Shown one piece after another: positions 1 to 8,162 of a stretch of DNA of 22,829 nucleotides (position 1 is its first letter; each line of letters begins with the position of its first letter). Under the pieces are notes generated by a model. That model ran no database searches. It saw nothing but the letters and a program-made list of their open reading frames with translations, and was not told where the DNA came from. This DNA comes from Piscirickettsiaceae bacterium (GTDB lineage Bacteria; Pseudomonadota; Gammaproteobacteria; Methylococcales; Cycloclasticaceae), in contig NVSW01000050.1 in NCBI GenBank assembly GCA_002401365.1, positions 1-22,829 of the forward strand, in the 5' to 3' direction. Made by a program: the position numbers and the translations under genes.

Positions 1-723
1 CGTTCAATTGGTGCCCGACTTTCAGGTGAAATTGCCAAGCGTTACGGCAATAGAGGGATGGATGACGCGCCCATTCAAATAAACTTTAAGGGTTCAGCAG
101 GGCAAAGTTTTGGCGTGTGGAACGCAGGTGGCTTGAATATGACCCTAGAGGGCGATGCCAATGATTATGTTGGCAAAGGCATGGCGGGTGGAAAATTGGT
201 ATTAAAAGCGCCGGTAAATAGTAGCTTTAACAGCCATGAAACCACCATTATGGGCAATACTTGCTTGTATGGCGCAACGGGTGGCAAGTTATATGCGTCT
301 GGTTTAGCTGGCGAACGTTTTGCAGTGAGAAATTCTGGTGCGTTGGCAATGGTTGAAGGCATTGGCGATCATGGTTGTGAATATATGACCGGCGGCGTAG
401 TTGTGGTACTCGGTGAAGCAGGCATTAATTTTGGAGCAGGGATGACTGGCGGCTTTGCTTTTGTGCTAGATGAGTCACGCCAATTTGTTGACAAATATAA
501 CCATGAATTGGTTGAAATCCACCGTGTTCACAGCGAATCAACTGCGGCACACAGAGCGTATTTAAAACGCTTAATCGTAGAGTTTGTGGCAGAAACGTCT
601 AGTGAAAAAGGCCAAGATATACTCGATAACTTCGCTGATTATATTCACAACTTCTGGTTAATTAGCCCCAAGGCGGCTGATATTAAAACCCTATTAGACT
701 CATTAAGTTCGCAAGCGGCTTAA
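1..723 (+). CDS. gltB: Glutamate synthase large subunit, C-terminal part (5' end outside window)
   Basis: The open frame runs from base 1, before the first ATG at 58, and starts with RSIGARLSGEIAKRYGN, typical of the end of the GltB synthase domain. The rest is the GXGXG beta-helix domain, seen as repeated glycine turns (GMAGGKLVLKAP, GATGGKLYASGLAGERF, GAGMTGGFAFVLDE). GltB is the NADPH-dependent glutamate synthase alpha subunit. It hydrolyses glutamine and passes the ammonia to 2-oxoglutarate, using FMN and a 3Fe-4S cluster that lie in the missing part. The gene ends 18 bases before gltD, its partner subunit, so the two are cotranscribed. Only about 240 of roughly 1,500 residues are visible. 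Identification is firm; the ATG at 58 is internal and not a start. Confidence 0.96.
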   Translation, partial: RSIGARLSGEIAKRYGNRGMDDAPIQINFKGSAGQSFGVWNAGGLNMTLEGDANDYVGKGMAGGKLVLKAPVNSSFNSHETTIMGNTCLYGATGGKLYASGLAGERFAVRNSGALAMVEGIGDHGCEYMTGGVVVVLGEAGINFGAGMTGGFAFVLDESRQFVDKYNHELVEIHRVHSESTAAHRAYLKRLIVEFVAETSSEKGQDILDNFADYIHNFWLISPKAADIKTLLDSLSSQAA

Positions 724-741
724 AGCAGGACAGTAAAGAAT

Positions 742-2160
742 ATGGCTAATAATTTTCAATTTGTTGATGTCCCACGGATGGATCCCGAAAAGCTTCCTGC
801 GGATAAAAGAAAGCAAGAATTTAAAGAAATTTACGGTGAATATGGTGCGCAACAAGCGGCGGATCAAGCAGATCGCTGCCTACAATGTGGTAATCCGTAT
901 TGTGAGTGGAAATGCCCAGTGCATAATTACATTCCCAATTGGTTGAAGCTAATTTCGGAAGGTAATTTGATCGAAGCGGCCGAGATGTCGCATAAAACCA
1001 ATTCATTACCCGAAATTTGTGGGCGTATTTGTCCGCAAGACCGCTTATGTGAAGGTTCATGTACCTTAAATGATGAATTTGGTGCAGTGACCATCGGTTC
1101 AATAGAAAAATATATCTCCGATGAAGCCTTTAAACAAGGCTGGCGGCCAGACCTTAGTGCCGTTGAAGCCACGGGTAAACGCGTGGCAATAGTGGGTGCT
1201 GGACCAGCGGGGTTAGGCTGTGCCGACATATTAGCCCGCAATGGTGTTAAGGCCATTGTTTATGACAAGTACCCAGAAGTGGGTGGGTTGCTCACGTTTG
1301 GAATCCCGCCATTCAAATTAGAAAAAGAGGTGGTGCAAAACCGTCGTGAAATTTTAGAAGGAATGGGTGTTGAATTTATTTTGGACACAGATATTGGCAA
1401 TGATATGCCCTTTCAGCAATTAACGGATGAATACGACGCAGTATTTTTGGGTATGGGAACCTACAAGTATATGAAAGGTGGTTTTCCTGGTGAAGACTTA
1501 GCCGGTGTTCACGAAGCACTGCCGTTTTTGGTTTCAAATATTAATCGCCTAATGGGCTTGCAACAAAGTAATAAGGTTATGGGGCAAGACTTTGTTAGCA
1601 TGGAAGGTAAGCGGGTGATTGTACTAGGTGGTGGCGACACGGCAATGGATTGCAACCGAACCAGTATTCGCCAAGGTGCAACAGATGTAATTTGTGCTTA
1701 CCGCCGTGATGAAGTTAACATGCCGGGCTCTAAACGCGAAGTTAAAAACGCCAAAGAAGAAGGCGTGCAGTTCTTATGGAACCGTCAGCCAGTTGAAATT
1801 GTCGGCACCGATAAAGTTGAGGGCGTTAAGTTGGTAACAACACGCTTAGGGGAGCCAGATGAACGTGGCCGTAGCCGTCCTGAAGTGGTGCCAGGGACAG
1901 AAGAAATAATTCCAGCCGATAACGTGATTATTGCGTTTGGCTTTCAGCCCAGCCCGGCGCCGTGGTTTGCCGAATACGGTATAAACTCAGACGATAGAGG
2001 CCGAATTATTGCCCCAGCGGACGGTGAATTTGCTTTTCAAACAAGCCATAAAAAGGTGTTTGCAGGTGGTGATATGGTGCGAGGTTCAGATTTAGTGGTA
2101 ACTGCAGTTTATGAAGGGCGCGAAGCAGCACAAGGAATATTAGACTACCTTGACGTATAA
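742..2160 (+). CDS. gltD: Glutamate synthase small subunit (NADPH, FAD, 4Fe-4S)
   Basis: This 472-residue protein is the beta subunit of glutamate synthase. It takes electrons from NADPH through FAD and iron-sulfur clusters to GltB. Two cysteine groups for the 4Fe-4S clusters are visible: C46, C49, C54, C58 and C93, C97, C103, C107. An FAD-binding GAGPAG lies at residues 152-157 and an NADPH-binding GGGDTAMD at 296-303. The length matches the family. The start ATG follows the gltB stop by 18 bases; the ribosome binding site is weak (a partial AGGA about 10 bases upstream), which suggests translational coupling. No disruption is seen. The gltB-gltD-hemE order is the one known from pseudomonads. 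Confidence 0.97.
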   Translation: MANNFQFVDVPRMDPEKLPADKRKQEFKEIYGEYGAQQAADQADRCLQCGNPYCEWKCPVHNYIPNWLKLISEGNLIEAAEMSHKTNSLPEICGRICPQDRLCEGSCTLNDEFGAVTIGSIEKYISDEAFKQGWRPDLSAVEATGKRVAIVGAGPAGLGCADILARNGVKAIVYDKYPEVGGLLTFGIPPFKLEKEVVQNRREILEGMGVEFILDTDIGNDMPFQQLTDEYDAVFLGMGTYKYMKGGFPGEDLAGVHEALPFLVSNINRLMGLQQSNKVMGQDFVSMEGKRVIVLGGGDTAMDCNRTSIRQGATDVICAYRRDEVNMPGSKREVKNAKEEGVQFLWNRQPVEIVGTDKVEGVKLVTTRLGEPDERGRSRPEVVPGTEEIIPADNVIIAFGFQPSPAPWFAEYGINSDDRGRIIAPADGEFAFQTSHKKVFAGGDMVRGSDLVVTAVYEGREAAQGILDYLDV

Positions 2161-2183
2161 CTTTTTTAGTTGATTAGCAAAAA

Positions 2184-3242
2184 ATGACAGCTTTAAAAAA
2201 TGATTTAATTCTGCGCACATTACGTGGTGAGCAAACTGAGCGGACACCGGTTTGGATGATGCGCCAAGCAGGGCGTTATCTACCAGAATACCGTGCAACG
2301 CGTGCACAAGCGGGCAGCTTTTTAGAGCTATGTAAAAATGCCGATTTGGCCTGTGAAGTGACACTGCAACCGTTAGAGCGTTACCCGTTAGATGCCGCCA
2401 TTTTATTCTCAGATATCTTAACCATTCCCGACGCGATGGGCTTAGGCCTGTATTTTGAAGAAGGCGAAGGCCCGCGTTTTGAACGTACAGTACGTACGGC
2501 TGCAGACATAGATAAATTGTTTGTGCCGGACCCAAACCAAGAACTTCAATACGTGATGAATGCTGTTTCAACCATTAAAAAAGGCCTTAATGGTAGCGTG
2601 CCGTTAATCGGGTTTTCCGGTAGCCCATGGACACTTGCGTGTTACATGGTAGAAGGCAGTGGCAGTAAAAACTTTGCGCGTATTAAGCGCATGATGTACG
2701 ACACACCAGAACTAATGCACCGTTTGTTGGATATTGTTAGTCAATCAGTCATCAGCTATTTACAAGCACAAATAGAAGCCGGCGCAGAAATAGTGATGGT
2801 ATTTGATACCTGGGGCGGTAATTTATCCACAAAAGATTACGAAACATTCTCTTTAGCCTATAGCCGAAAAATCTCAGACGCGTTAATAGCTAAAAACCCA
2901 GATATACCAAGAATGCTGTTTACAAAAGGCGCGGGTGTTTGGTTAAAATCAATGGCAAACGCTGGCTACAATGCTTTAGGTGTGGATTGGACAACAGATT
3001 TAAAACTCGCGCGCGAACTGACGCAAGACAAGGTTATATTGCAAGGTAACCTAGACCCAACAAGCTTATACGCAAGCCCAGAAACAATCCGTCAAAAGGT
3101 GCGTGACGTATTAGCGGATTACGGACATGGGCATAAACATATTTTCAACTTAGGCCACGGTATTCTGCCCGATATTAACCCAGAGCATGTTGAGGCGTTT
3201 ATTGATGAGGTTCATCAATCAAGCCCAGCTTATCATTTATAA
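2184..3242 (+). CDS. hemE: Uroporphyrinogen decarboxylase
   Basis: HemE (352 residues) removes four carboxyl groups from uroporphyrinogen III to give coproporphyrinogen III, in the cytosolic part of haem synthesis. Both family signatures are present: PVWMMRQAGRYLPEYR at residues 22-37 and GFSGSPWTLACYMVEG at 143-158. The FSDIL motif places the catalytic aspartate at D77 (Asp86 in the human enzyme). The C-terminal FNLGHGILPD motif is also intact. It follows gltD by 23 bases on the same strand, so it is probably read through from the gltBD operon. It ends convergently with the pilus block; I see no clear terminator hairpin in the 63 bases between them. Confidence 0.97.
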   Translation: MTALKNDLILRTLRGEQTERTPVWMMRQAGRYLPEYRATRAQAGSFLELCKNADLACEVTLQPLERYPLDAAILFSDILTIPDAMGLGLYFEEGEGPRFERTVRTAADIDKLFVPDPNQELQYVMNAVSTIKKGLNGSVPLIGFSGSPWTLACYMVEGSGSKNFARIKRMMYDTPELMHRLLDIVSQSVISYLQAQIEAGAEIVMVFDTWGGNLSTKDYETFSLAYSRKISDALIAKNPDIPRMLFTKGAGVWLKSMANAGYNALGVDWTTDLKLARELTQDKVILQGNLDPTSLYASPETIRQKVRDVLADYGHGHKHIFNLGHGILPDINPEHVEAFIDEVHQSSPAYHL

Positions 3243-3305
3243 GAGCGTATCTTTTATTGTAAGGCTTTTAAGATTAAATATTATTTACTCACACTTTTTC
3301 GTAAG

Positions 3306-3701
3306 CTAGCGCCAACAGTTGTCAGTTGTCGGAGTTTTAGCACCGGTTTGTGTCAAGGCCATTATTCCGCATTTATCATCACCCTGAGCACCTATAGGAA
3401 CGGCCGTTAGAGTAAACGTGGCAGCGGCTAAATTAGGAATTGGGCTGGTAAAGGTATAATAGTTGTTGGTAACACCTGAAGCAGCGATTGTGGCTCCTAC
3501 ATAAGTATTATTCTCTGTGAAATACCGTTCCATAAAACTTGCTAACTCCATTAAGTCAGCCTGAGCGGTGGCTCGCTTAGTTGCCCGCGTATTTTCAACA
3601 TACGCAGGGTAAGCAATGGACGCTAGTACACCGATGATCGCCACAACGATCATTAATTCAATTAAGGTAAAACCAGTAATCCTTATTTTTTTGTATTTCA
3701 C
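3306..3701 (-). CDS. pilE: Type IV pilus minor pilin, PilE-like
   Basis: This 131-residue prepilin has a short basic leader ending G10, then F11-T-L-I-E, so the mature protein starts with Phe and has Glu at position 5. The hydrophobic N-terminal helix (ELMIVVAIIGVLASIAYPAY) follows. Two C-terminal cysteines (DKCG and DNCWR) would form the disulfide loop of type IVa pilins. It starts at a GTG codon; the AAGG of its ribosome binding site overlaps the stop of the upstream small gene, which suggests coupling. It is the last gene of the minor pilin block, as pilE is in Pseudomonas aeruginosa. It is unlikely to be the major pilin, because of its place in the cluster and its PilE-type C-terminus. 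Confidence 0.88.
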   Translation of the reverse strand: MKYKKIRITGFTLIELMIVVAIIGVLASIAYPAYVENTRATKRATAQADLMELASFMERYFTENNTYVGATIAASGVTNNYYTFTSPIPNLAAATFTLTAVPIGAQGDDKCGIMALTQTGAKTPTTDNCWR

Positions 3702-3710
3702 GATAGAGCC

Positions 3711-4034
3711 TTATTTAGAGTAATAAATGATTTTATCAAGAACCATGTCAGAAACATTTTTAACTTGGCCGCCATAATTTCTATAGTACATTTTTAGCTG
3801 TTGGCCAGACTCTAATGATTTCAAGGATCTTAATTGACCATTGGCATCGTATACACGTGTCGCATTGTCGACTGAGAACTTCATGTCATTTGCAACAATA
3901 TAGCCCGCTTGAATATTAGAGTTGTCGTAGATGCCTTGCATTACTACTTGGTTGTTTCCAGCATAACTGTTGGAAACACCAAAAGTTATGCTTAATATTA
4001 CAAAAAATTTAAATAAATATTGTTTAATCATCAT
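3711..4034 (-). CDS. pilY2: Small secreted PilY2-like protein
   Basis: This 107-residue protein has a clear signal peptide (MMIKQYLFKFFVILSITFGV, then a likely cut after SYA near residue 25). The mature part is about 80 residues with no cysteines and beta-rich patterning (GYIVANDMKFSVDNATRVYD, SLESGQQLKMYYRNYGG). The start at 4034 is supported by a GGAGG site nine bases upstream, lying just after the pilY1 stop. It sits between pilY1 and pilE, exactly where P. aeruginosa has pilY2, a small protein tied to pilus assembly. The name therefore rests on position, size and signal peptide rather than on a diagnostic motif. The function is not known in detail; a periplasmic role in pilus tip assembly is inferred. 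Confidence 0.7.
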   Translation of the reverse strand: MMIKQYLFKFFVILSITFGVSNSYAGNNQVVMQGIYDNSNIQAGYIVANDMKFSVDNATRVYDANGQLRSLKSLESGQQLKMYYRNYGGQVKNVSDMVLDKIIYYSK

Positions 4035-4049
4035 GTTATATATCCTCCA

Positions 4050-7000
4050 TTATTCAAGAATTTGATCCCACGATTGGCGTCCAAAAGATGCACCAGAGCG
4101 TTTAATTTGTTGGGTCATAAAACCACCGGATGAACCAGAACCAAAAGCAAAGAAGCTGTCACCACCGTAGCCTTTTGCGAATGTTAACCTAGGCAGTATG
4201 CCAACGAATGACTTAACACCGCTGACACGTGTATTACTGGTATTGTCAAAGCCATCACCCGCGTCAAACACACCGTTATTATCCAGATCAAAGACAGACT
4301 CATCAACGCGTTCCCCGGACTCCACCTTTAGAGCCATAATCCAGCTATCACCACCAAAATCGCAGGGGTTAGCAGAGGGAATTAGTGTATTGAAGAAGAT
4401 AATGCCATCAATCAAGGTTGAGTCAGTCACTTGGCGCTCACCATAGTTGTTGGTGTTTCCTGACTCTGTATTATATAAATCAATAAACCACCCTAAAGCA
4501 GGGGTAGTGGTTGATATAGTGCCGGTTGCTAAAGAACCGCCTGCAGGTACGCCACTGCTTGTGTGCCAGCTAATGGCATATTTTGTAGTTTCGCGAATAT
4601 CAGCGGTACCTTCGCCGCTAGATCTTGAACCATCTTGGTCAATATCAAAGTCCTCGCTTTCTTCTTCAGTGACTTGTTGTTGTAATAGGTGACTTCGATT
4701 GAAAGCTGTTAATGTAGGCAGGTCTTTGTCCCATATGCCATAAAAAGACTGGGTTTGCTGACCAATTTGGTTGTTGTCGCCCGTTTCTATGTATTTCCCT
4801 GTACCAACGTTAACGAGAAACCCTCCATTAGAATGCTTACTTACTTCAGGGGCTGTTGTTATTGGTTGAGCGGTCCCTGAGCCATCATTGGTGACAAATA
4901 ACGGTGTATGAGGCGAAGACGTTGAGTAATCAAACTTCCAGCTGCCAGAAGTAGAGCCGCTAATATCAATTTTCCATACATTACCAAATAAATCGCCGGC
5001 AAAAATATAATCGGCTTTTTTATCGTTATCTACATCTACAACAGTCGGTGATGACATGCCATTGGGGCGGCTTAAGCCAAGGGGGTCGGCAGAAGAACCA
5101 ACACCGGTGTCAAACTTTCTTATAACAGCGCCTGTTTGGATATTAACAATGTAGATAACGGAGTTTCCCGTTAAACTATCGTTCGTTGTGCCACCATCAT
5201 CATCATCATCATGGGTGTTACCATAGCCATTGCCAAATATAGCAGCCCACACTCCATTTTGTAGTTTAACAATGGAAGGTTGTCCATAAGAGAAGCCCAT
5301 ATCACGGTCATCAGAGTCAGTAAACTCCCAAAGAGACATATTATTGGCATTTGCCTCGGTAAACGTGGTTGGGTTGGTCACGTCTAATGCAAACAAACCT
5401 TGACCACCAGCAGCGAGTCCAGAAACTATAACGGTTTTCCATGCACTACCAAAGAAGACATCACCGGCTGTAGGGACTCCATCAACAAAATAACGATGTA
5501 CGTAGCTACTAGATGTTAGCTTGTTCAAATGAGGGTACATTTGGCTTGGTACATAAGCAATCACTTCTTTTCCTTGGTTGGCGGATATTAAGCTAGCATC
5601 TACACCATGAAACATACCGTCATTTGCGCCAAACCACACGATCGGCTTTCTATTTTGATAGATTGAGCGGAAGGTGGAATAATCAGCAGATTCGAGCGAG
5701 TCGGGGTAGTTAGACGCCGGAGCTCCCACGTAAACAGGTGCAGAATGAATTACGTCTCCCAATACACTATTACGAGTTCTAAATGTCGTGCCTTCAGCAG
5801 ACCGGTCGCCTCTTAGATACTGCCACCTTAACATTCCATTGCCATCAGGCGCAGGTGTAGGCATGGCTGCAAAATCAATATCTAAGGCGGACGTTTGCGC
5901 TACATCTAGCTCTGTTGCTGTGGGAGTGGCCGGTGTTGTTGGCCAACGGAAAGGGATGCCATCGCCATTAGATGGTTTATACGTAATAATATTGCGTCCA
6001 GTATTCCAATCTTGCCCCGTTTCAGTGCTACCTGTTGTAGGACAAAGGCCACCAGTCATCTTGCAACCAGCATCCCAATTTGGAGTTGAGCTAACGGAGC
6101 CGCTTAAACTGACGGTGAAGGATAAAATTTGCCCCGACCATTTATCAGTATCAAACTTGGCTTGATACACGCGACTATTGGCGCCAATGGAGCCAGCATT
6201 TAGTGCAACGGAAGCTGCGGATGATGTTCGAGAAGAGATGTTTGCAAGCGCTGCATTGATGCCATTAGTCACTGCAGTAGGGCTCTGAGCAGCAATGAAA
6301 GTGCCTTTTCCATTAAATGCAGCATGCCATAAATCGTCCACCCTTTCAGCATTGCTATTATATGCATTGCCCCAGTTACCGGCTTCGGTTAATGGAGGGT
6401 TTGGCCAGCCATCGGCATCGGTATCAGTGAGTAGCCCATTAATACCAAATGCTACGGTAAAGGTTACCATGTGTTGGCGAACGTTTGTATCAAAGGTATC
6501 TGGGGGAACATTATCTGCAAGAGGGCTTAAGTCTGTATCATAATATGCTCTTGCGACATCGGCCAAGGTATTGGTTTGGCCATCGCCATCAACATTGCCA
6601 ACACTTGGATCACCGCCATTCCAATATCCATCGGTGAATAAAATGGAAAAGTTTTTTTGGCATTCGCTGATAATAGGGTCGGGTTTGCCGGTTAGGGTAT
6701 TATCGAAATAGTCACCCGTTCTTTCTAGCGCCCGCCTTAATGGAGTGCCAGATGTAGGCCATACGAGGTCATTTAATGATTTCACTATGTCAGCATTATG
6801 AGCTACATAATTGGTCACACCTGCGGCAGGAACATTTTTATATAATGTCCCCCATTGGTTAATAACACTTAAACCATAGCGAAAGCCTTGATTGGCATCG
6901 ATGACTGCTGCCACAGCTGATTTTGCTACAAAAGAGCGCTTACGATGATACTGGTACCAATTAGCGTAGTTAGTTTGTTGCAGCGCTGTTAATGAACTTA

Positions 7001-7577
7001 CAGCTACCGTTGTTCTGGCATCTGTAGTGTCAACTAAAGCATTGCTGTTTGTATCTACCCAAGCGGTAAAATATGTGTCTGATGTTAAATCACGAAGTAC
7101 CGTATAGCCAGCCTTCACTGGAGGACCTTGGTGTGGGTCACTTCTTGCGGCAGTAATGACTGCATCGGGATATCCAACCCAAGGGCTGTATGAGACGCTG
7201 GGATCGTAAGCCATAACGTTTAAACAACTACAACGGGCACGCCAGTCTGTTGAAACGCCGTCGTTACCTGTATAGCTATAAGGATGGTCGCTATTGTTGT
7301 AGAGGTAGAGTTCAAAATAGCTGCCACCTTCATACATCAGCCCATTGTCTATGATGGAACCAAAGCCTGGGCTGAAATGCCTTTTTGCTAAAATTTCCCA
7401 ATCCATTGAGCCGGAGTCGTCTATCTCAAAGAACACATTTGGGTCAGCTTGATTGGATAAAAACAAAGGTGAGGTTTCTAGTGATAGAACAGCGGCATGA
7501 GCCATTGAAGCAAAGCCCATGCTTAGCCCTAGGAAAGAGCCTGATAATCCAGAAAGTAATTTTTTATTCCATTTCAT
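4050..7577 (-). CDS. pilY1: Type IV pilus tip adhesin/assembly factor PilY1 (PilC family)
   Basis: This 1,175-residue secreted protein should sit at the pilus tip on the minor pilin complex, where PilY1 controls adhesion, retraction and surface sensing. The ATG at 7577 is preferred over the one at 7595, because GGAG lies eight bases upstream and the protein then begins MKWNKKLLSG with a signal peptide cut after AHA (residue 28). A von Willebrand A-like MIDAS, DDSGSM, is at 53-58. The C-terminal half is the PilC beta-propeller: conserved LRGDRS (RGD at 589-591), and a calcium loop with D848, D850, D852, D856. Further Asp-rich, EF-hand-like loops lie near 330, 976 and 1097. A run of five Asp (790-794) is coded by a GAT repeat. 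Gap to pilX is 39 bases. Confidence 0.93.
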   Translation of the reverse strand: MKWNKKLLSGLSGSFLGLSMGFASMAHAAVLSLETSPLFLSNQADPNVFFEIDDSGSMDWEILAKRHFSPGFGSIIDNGLMYEGGSYFELYLYNNSDHPYSYTGNDGVSTDWRARCSCLNVMAYDPSVSYSPWVGYPDAVITAARSDPHQGPPVKAGYTVLRDLTSDTYFTAWVDTNSNALVDTTDARTTVAVSSLTALQQTNYANWYQYHRKRSFVAKSAVAAVIDANQGFRYGLSVINQWGTLYKNVPAAGVTNYVAHNADIVKSLNDLVWPTSGTPLRRALERTGDYFDNTLTGKPDPIISECQKNFSILFTDGYWNGGDPSVGNVDGDGQTNTLADVARAYYDTDLSPLADNVPPDTFDTNVRQHMVTFTVAFGINGLLTDTDADGWPNPPLTEAGNWGNAYNSNAERVDDLWHAAFNGKGTFIAAQSPTAVTNGINAALANISSRTSSAASVALNAGSIGANSRVYQAKFDTDKWSGQILSFTVSLSGSVSSTPNWDAGCKMTGGLCPTTGSTETGQDWNTGRNIITYKPSNGDGIPFRWPTTPATPTATELDVAQTSALDIDFAAMPTPAPDGNGMLRWQYLRGDRSAEGTTFRTRNSVLGDVIHSAPVYVGAPASNYPDSLESADYSTFRSIYQNRKPIVWFGANDGMFHGVDASLISANQGKEVIAYVPSQMYPHLNKLTSSSYVHRYFVDGVPTAGDVFFGSAWKTVIVSGLAAGGQGLFALDVTNPTTFTEANANNMSLWEFTDSDDRDMGFSYGQPSIVKLQNGVWAAIFGNGYGNTHDDDDDGGTTNDSLTGNSVIYIVNIQTGAVIRKFDTGVGSSADPLGLSRPNGMSSPTVVDVDNDKKADYIFAGDLFGNVWKIDISGSTSGSWKFDYSTSSPHTPLFVTNDGSGTAQPITTAPEVSKHSNGGFLVNVGTGKYIETGDNNQIGQQTQSFYGIWDKDLPTLTAFNRSHLLQQQVTEEESEDFDIDQDGSRSSGEGTADIRETTKYAISWHTSSGVPAGGSLATGTISTTTPALGWFIDLYNTESGNTNNYGERQVTDSTLIDGIIFFNTLIPSANPCDFGGDSWIMALKVESGERVDESVFDLDNNGVFDAGDGFDNTSNTRVSGVKSFVGILPRLTFAKGYGGDSFFAFGSGSSGGFMTQQIKRSGASFGRQSWDQILE
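5195..5212. repeat. Trinucleotide repeat (CAT)6 inside pilY1
   Basis: Six perfect CAT units on the + strand read on the coding strand as five GAT codons, giving an Asp run preceded by His in the beta-propeller part of PilY1. Unit loss or gain would change the number of Asp residues without shifting the frame. Confidence 0.9.
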
Positions 7578-7585
7578 TATGTTTT

Positions 7586-7589
7586 CTCC
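7586..7589 (-). promoter_or_regulatory. Ribosome binding site that decides the pilY1 start
   Basis: GGAG on the minus strand lies eight bases before the ATG at 7577. It overlaps the first codons of the longer alternative frame that begins at 7595, so it favours the shorter start, which also gives a cleaner signal peptide. Confidence 0.7.
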
Positions 7590-7616
7590 AGTCATTTATT
7601 ACTGACGATATGTGGC

Positions 7617-8162
7617 TTACTTTTTGTAAACACTTTGCACCATCACGGGTGCATTAGCAGAGCCGCCTATACCACGCGAGGTCACTCTAAATATTTCTAC
7701 GGTAGACAGCGAGCTGCCTTTGCCTAAGCCCAGTGATTGCCCAGCTCCTTTAGCTGGCTCAGGTAGTTCTTCAACAATATAGGCAGGAGGTTGAATTGGG
7801 TTAATATAAGTTACTGAGTCTGCGATGACATCATTAACGGTATCAGTCCAGACAACAATCGTTTTATCCCATCTAGGTAAAGAGGTGCCTGTTGTAGGTT
7901 GGTATAAACCTAATGTAGCACCATTAAATATGGGTAGGGGAGAGGTGCTTTGTATATATGTTTCGCCGGATTTTAGGGCAGATTCGGCGGCTTGAAAAGC
8001 TACGCTGCTATTTCTATAATTACCCGACATTTTTTCTTCTAGAACGGTGGTTTGCATACTGGTTATGCCGATTAAAGTCATGATCAGTAATAAAATCAAG
8101 CTAACGAATAATACAGCGCCTTGCTGTTTTCCAACATTTAACATGTTATGTTTCATTTTCAT
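7617..8162 (-). CDS. pilX: Type IV pilus minor pilin PilX
   Basis: This 181-residue prepilin has the leader MKMKHNMLNVGKQQG and is probably cut at G15/A16, followed by the hydrophobic helix VLFVSLILLLIMTLIG. The segment MQTTVLEEKMSGNYRNSSV, followed by AFQAAESAL, matches the PilX N-terminal family. PilX is part of the minor pilin complex that primes pilus assembly and carries PilY1. Mature position 5 is Val instead of the usual Glu, which is discussed as a finding. Its ATG directly abuts the pilW stop, so translation is probably coupled. ATG codons at 8162 and 8156 are both possible; no strong ribosome binding site separates them. Confidence 0.87.
   Translation of the reverse strand: MKMKHNMLNVGKQQGAVLFVSLILLLIMTLIGITSMQTTVLEEKMSGNYRNSSVAFQAAESALKSGETYIQSTSPLPIFNGATLGLYQPTTGTSLPRWDKTIVVWTDTVNDVIADSVTYINPIQPPAYIVEELPEPAKGAGQSLGLGKGSSLSTVEIFRVTSRGIGGSANAPVMVQSVYKK

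Noticed and set aside
927..1256. 109-codon open frame on the minus strand
   Set aside because: It lies wholly inside gltD, has no ribosome binding site and no family-like sequence; it is a shadow of the real gene.
2140..2571. 143-codon open frame on the minus strand
   Set aside because: It is opposite hemE, whose frame carries intact catalytic motifs; the antisense product shows no coherent domain.
3243..3305. Terminator between convergent hemE and pilE
   Set aside because: The gap is AT-rich with T-runs, but I find no stem longer than a few base pairs.
5788..6165. 125-codon open frame on the plus strand
   Set aside because: It is antisense to pilY1, is rich in Pro/Ser/Val from reverse reading, and has no start context.
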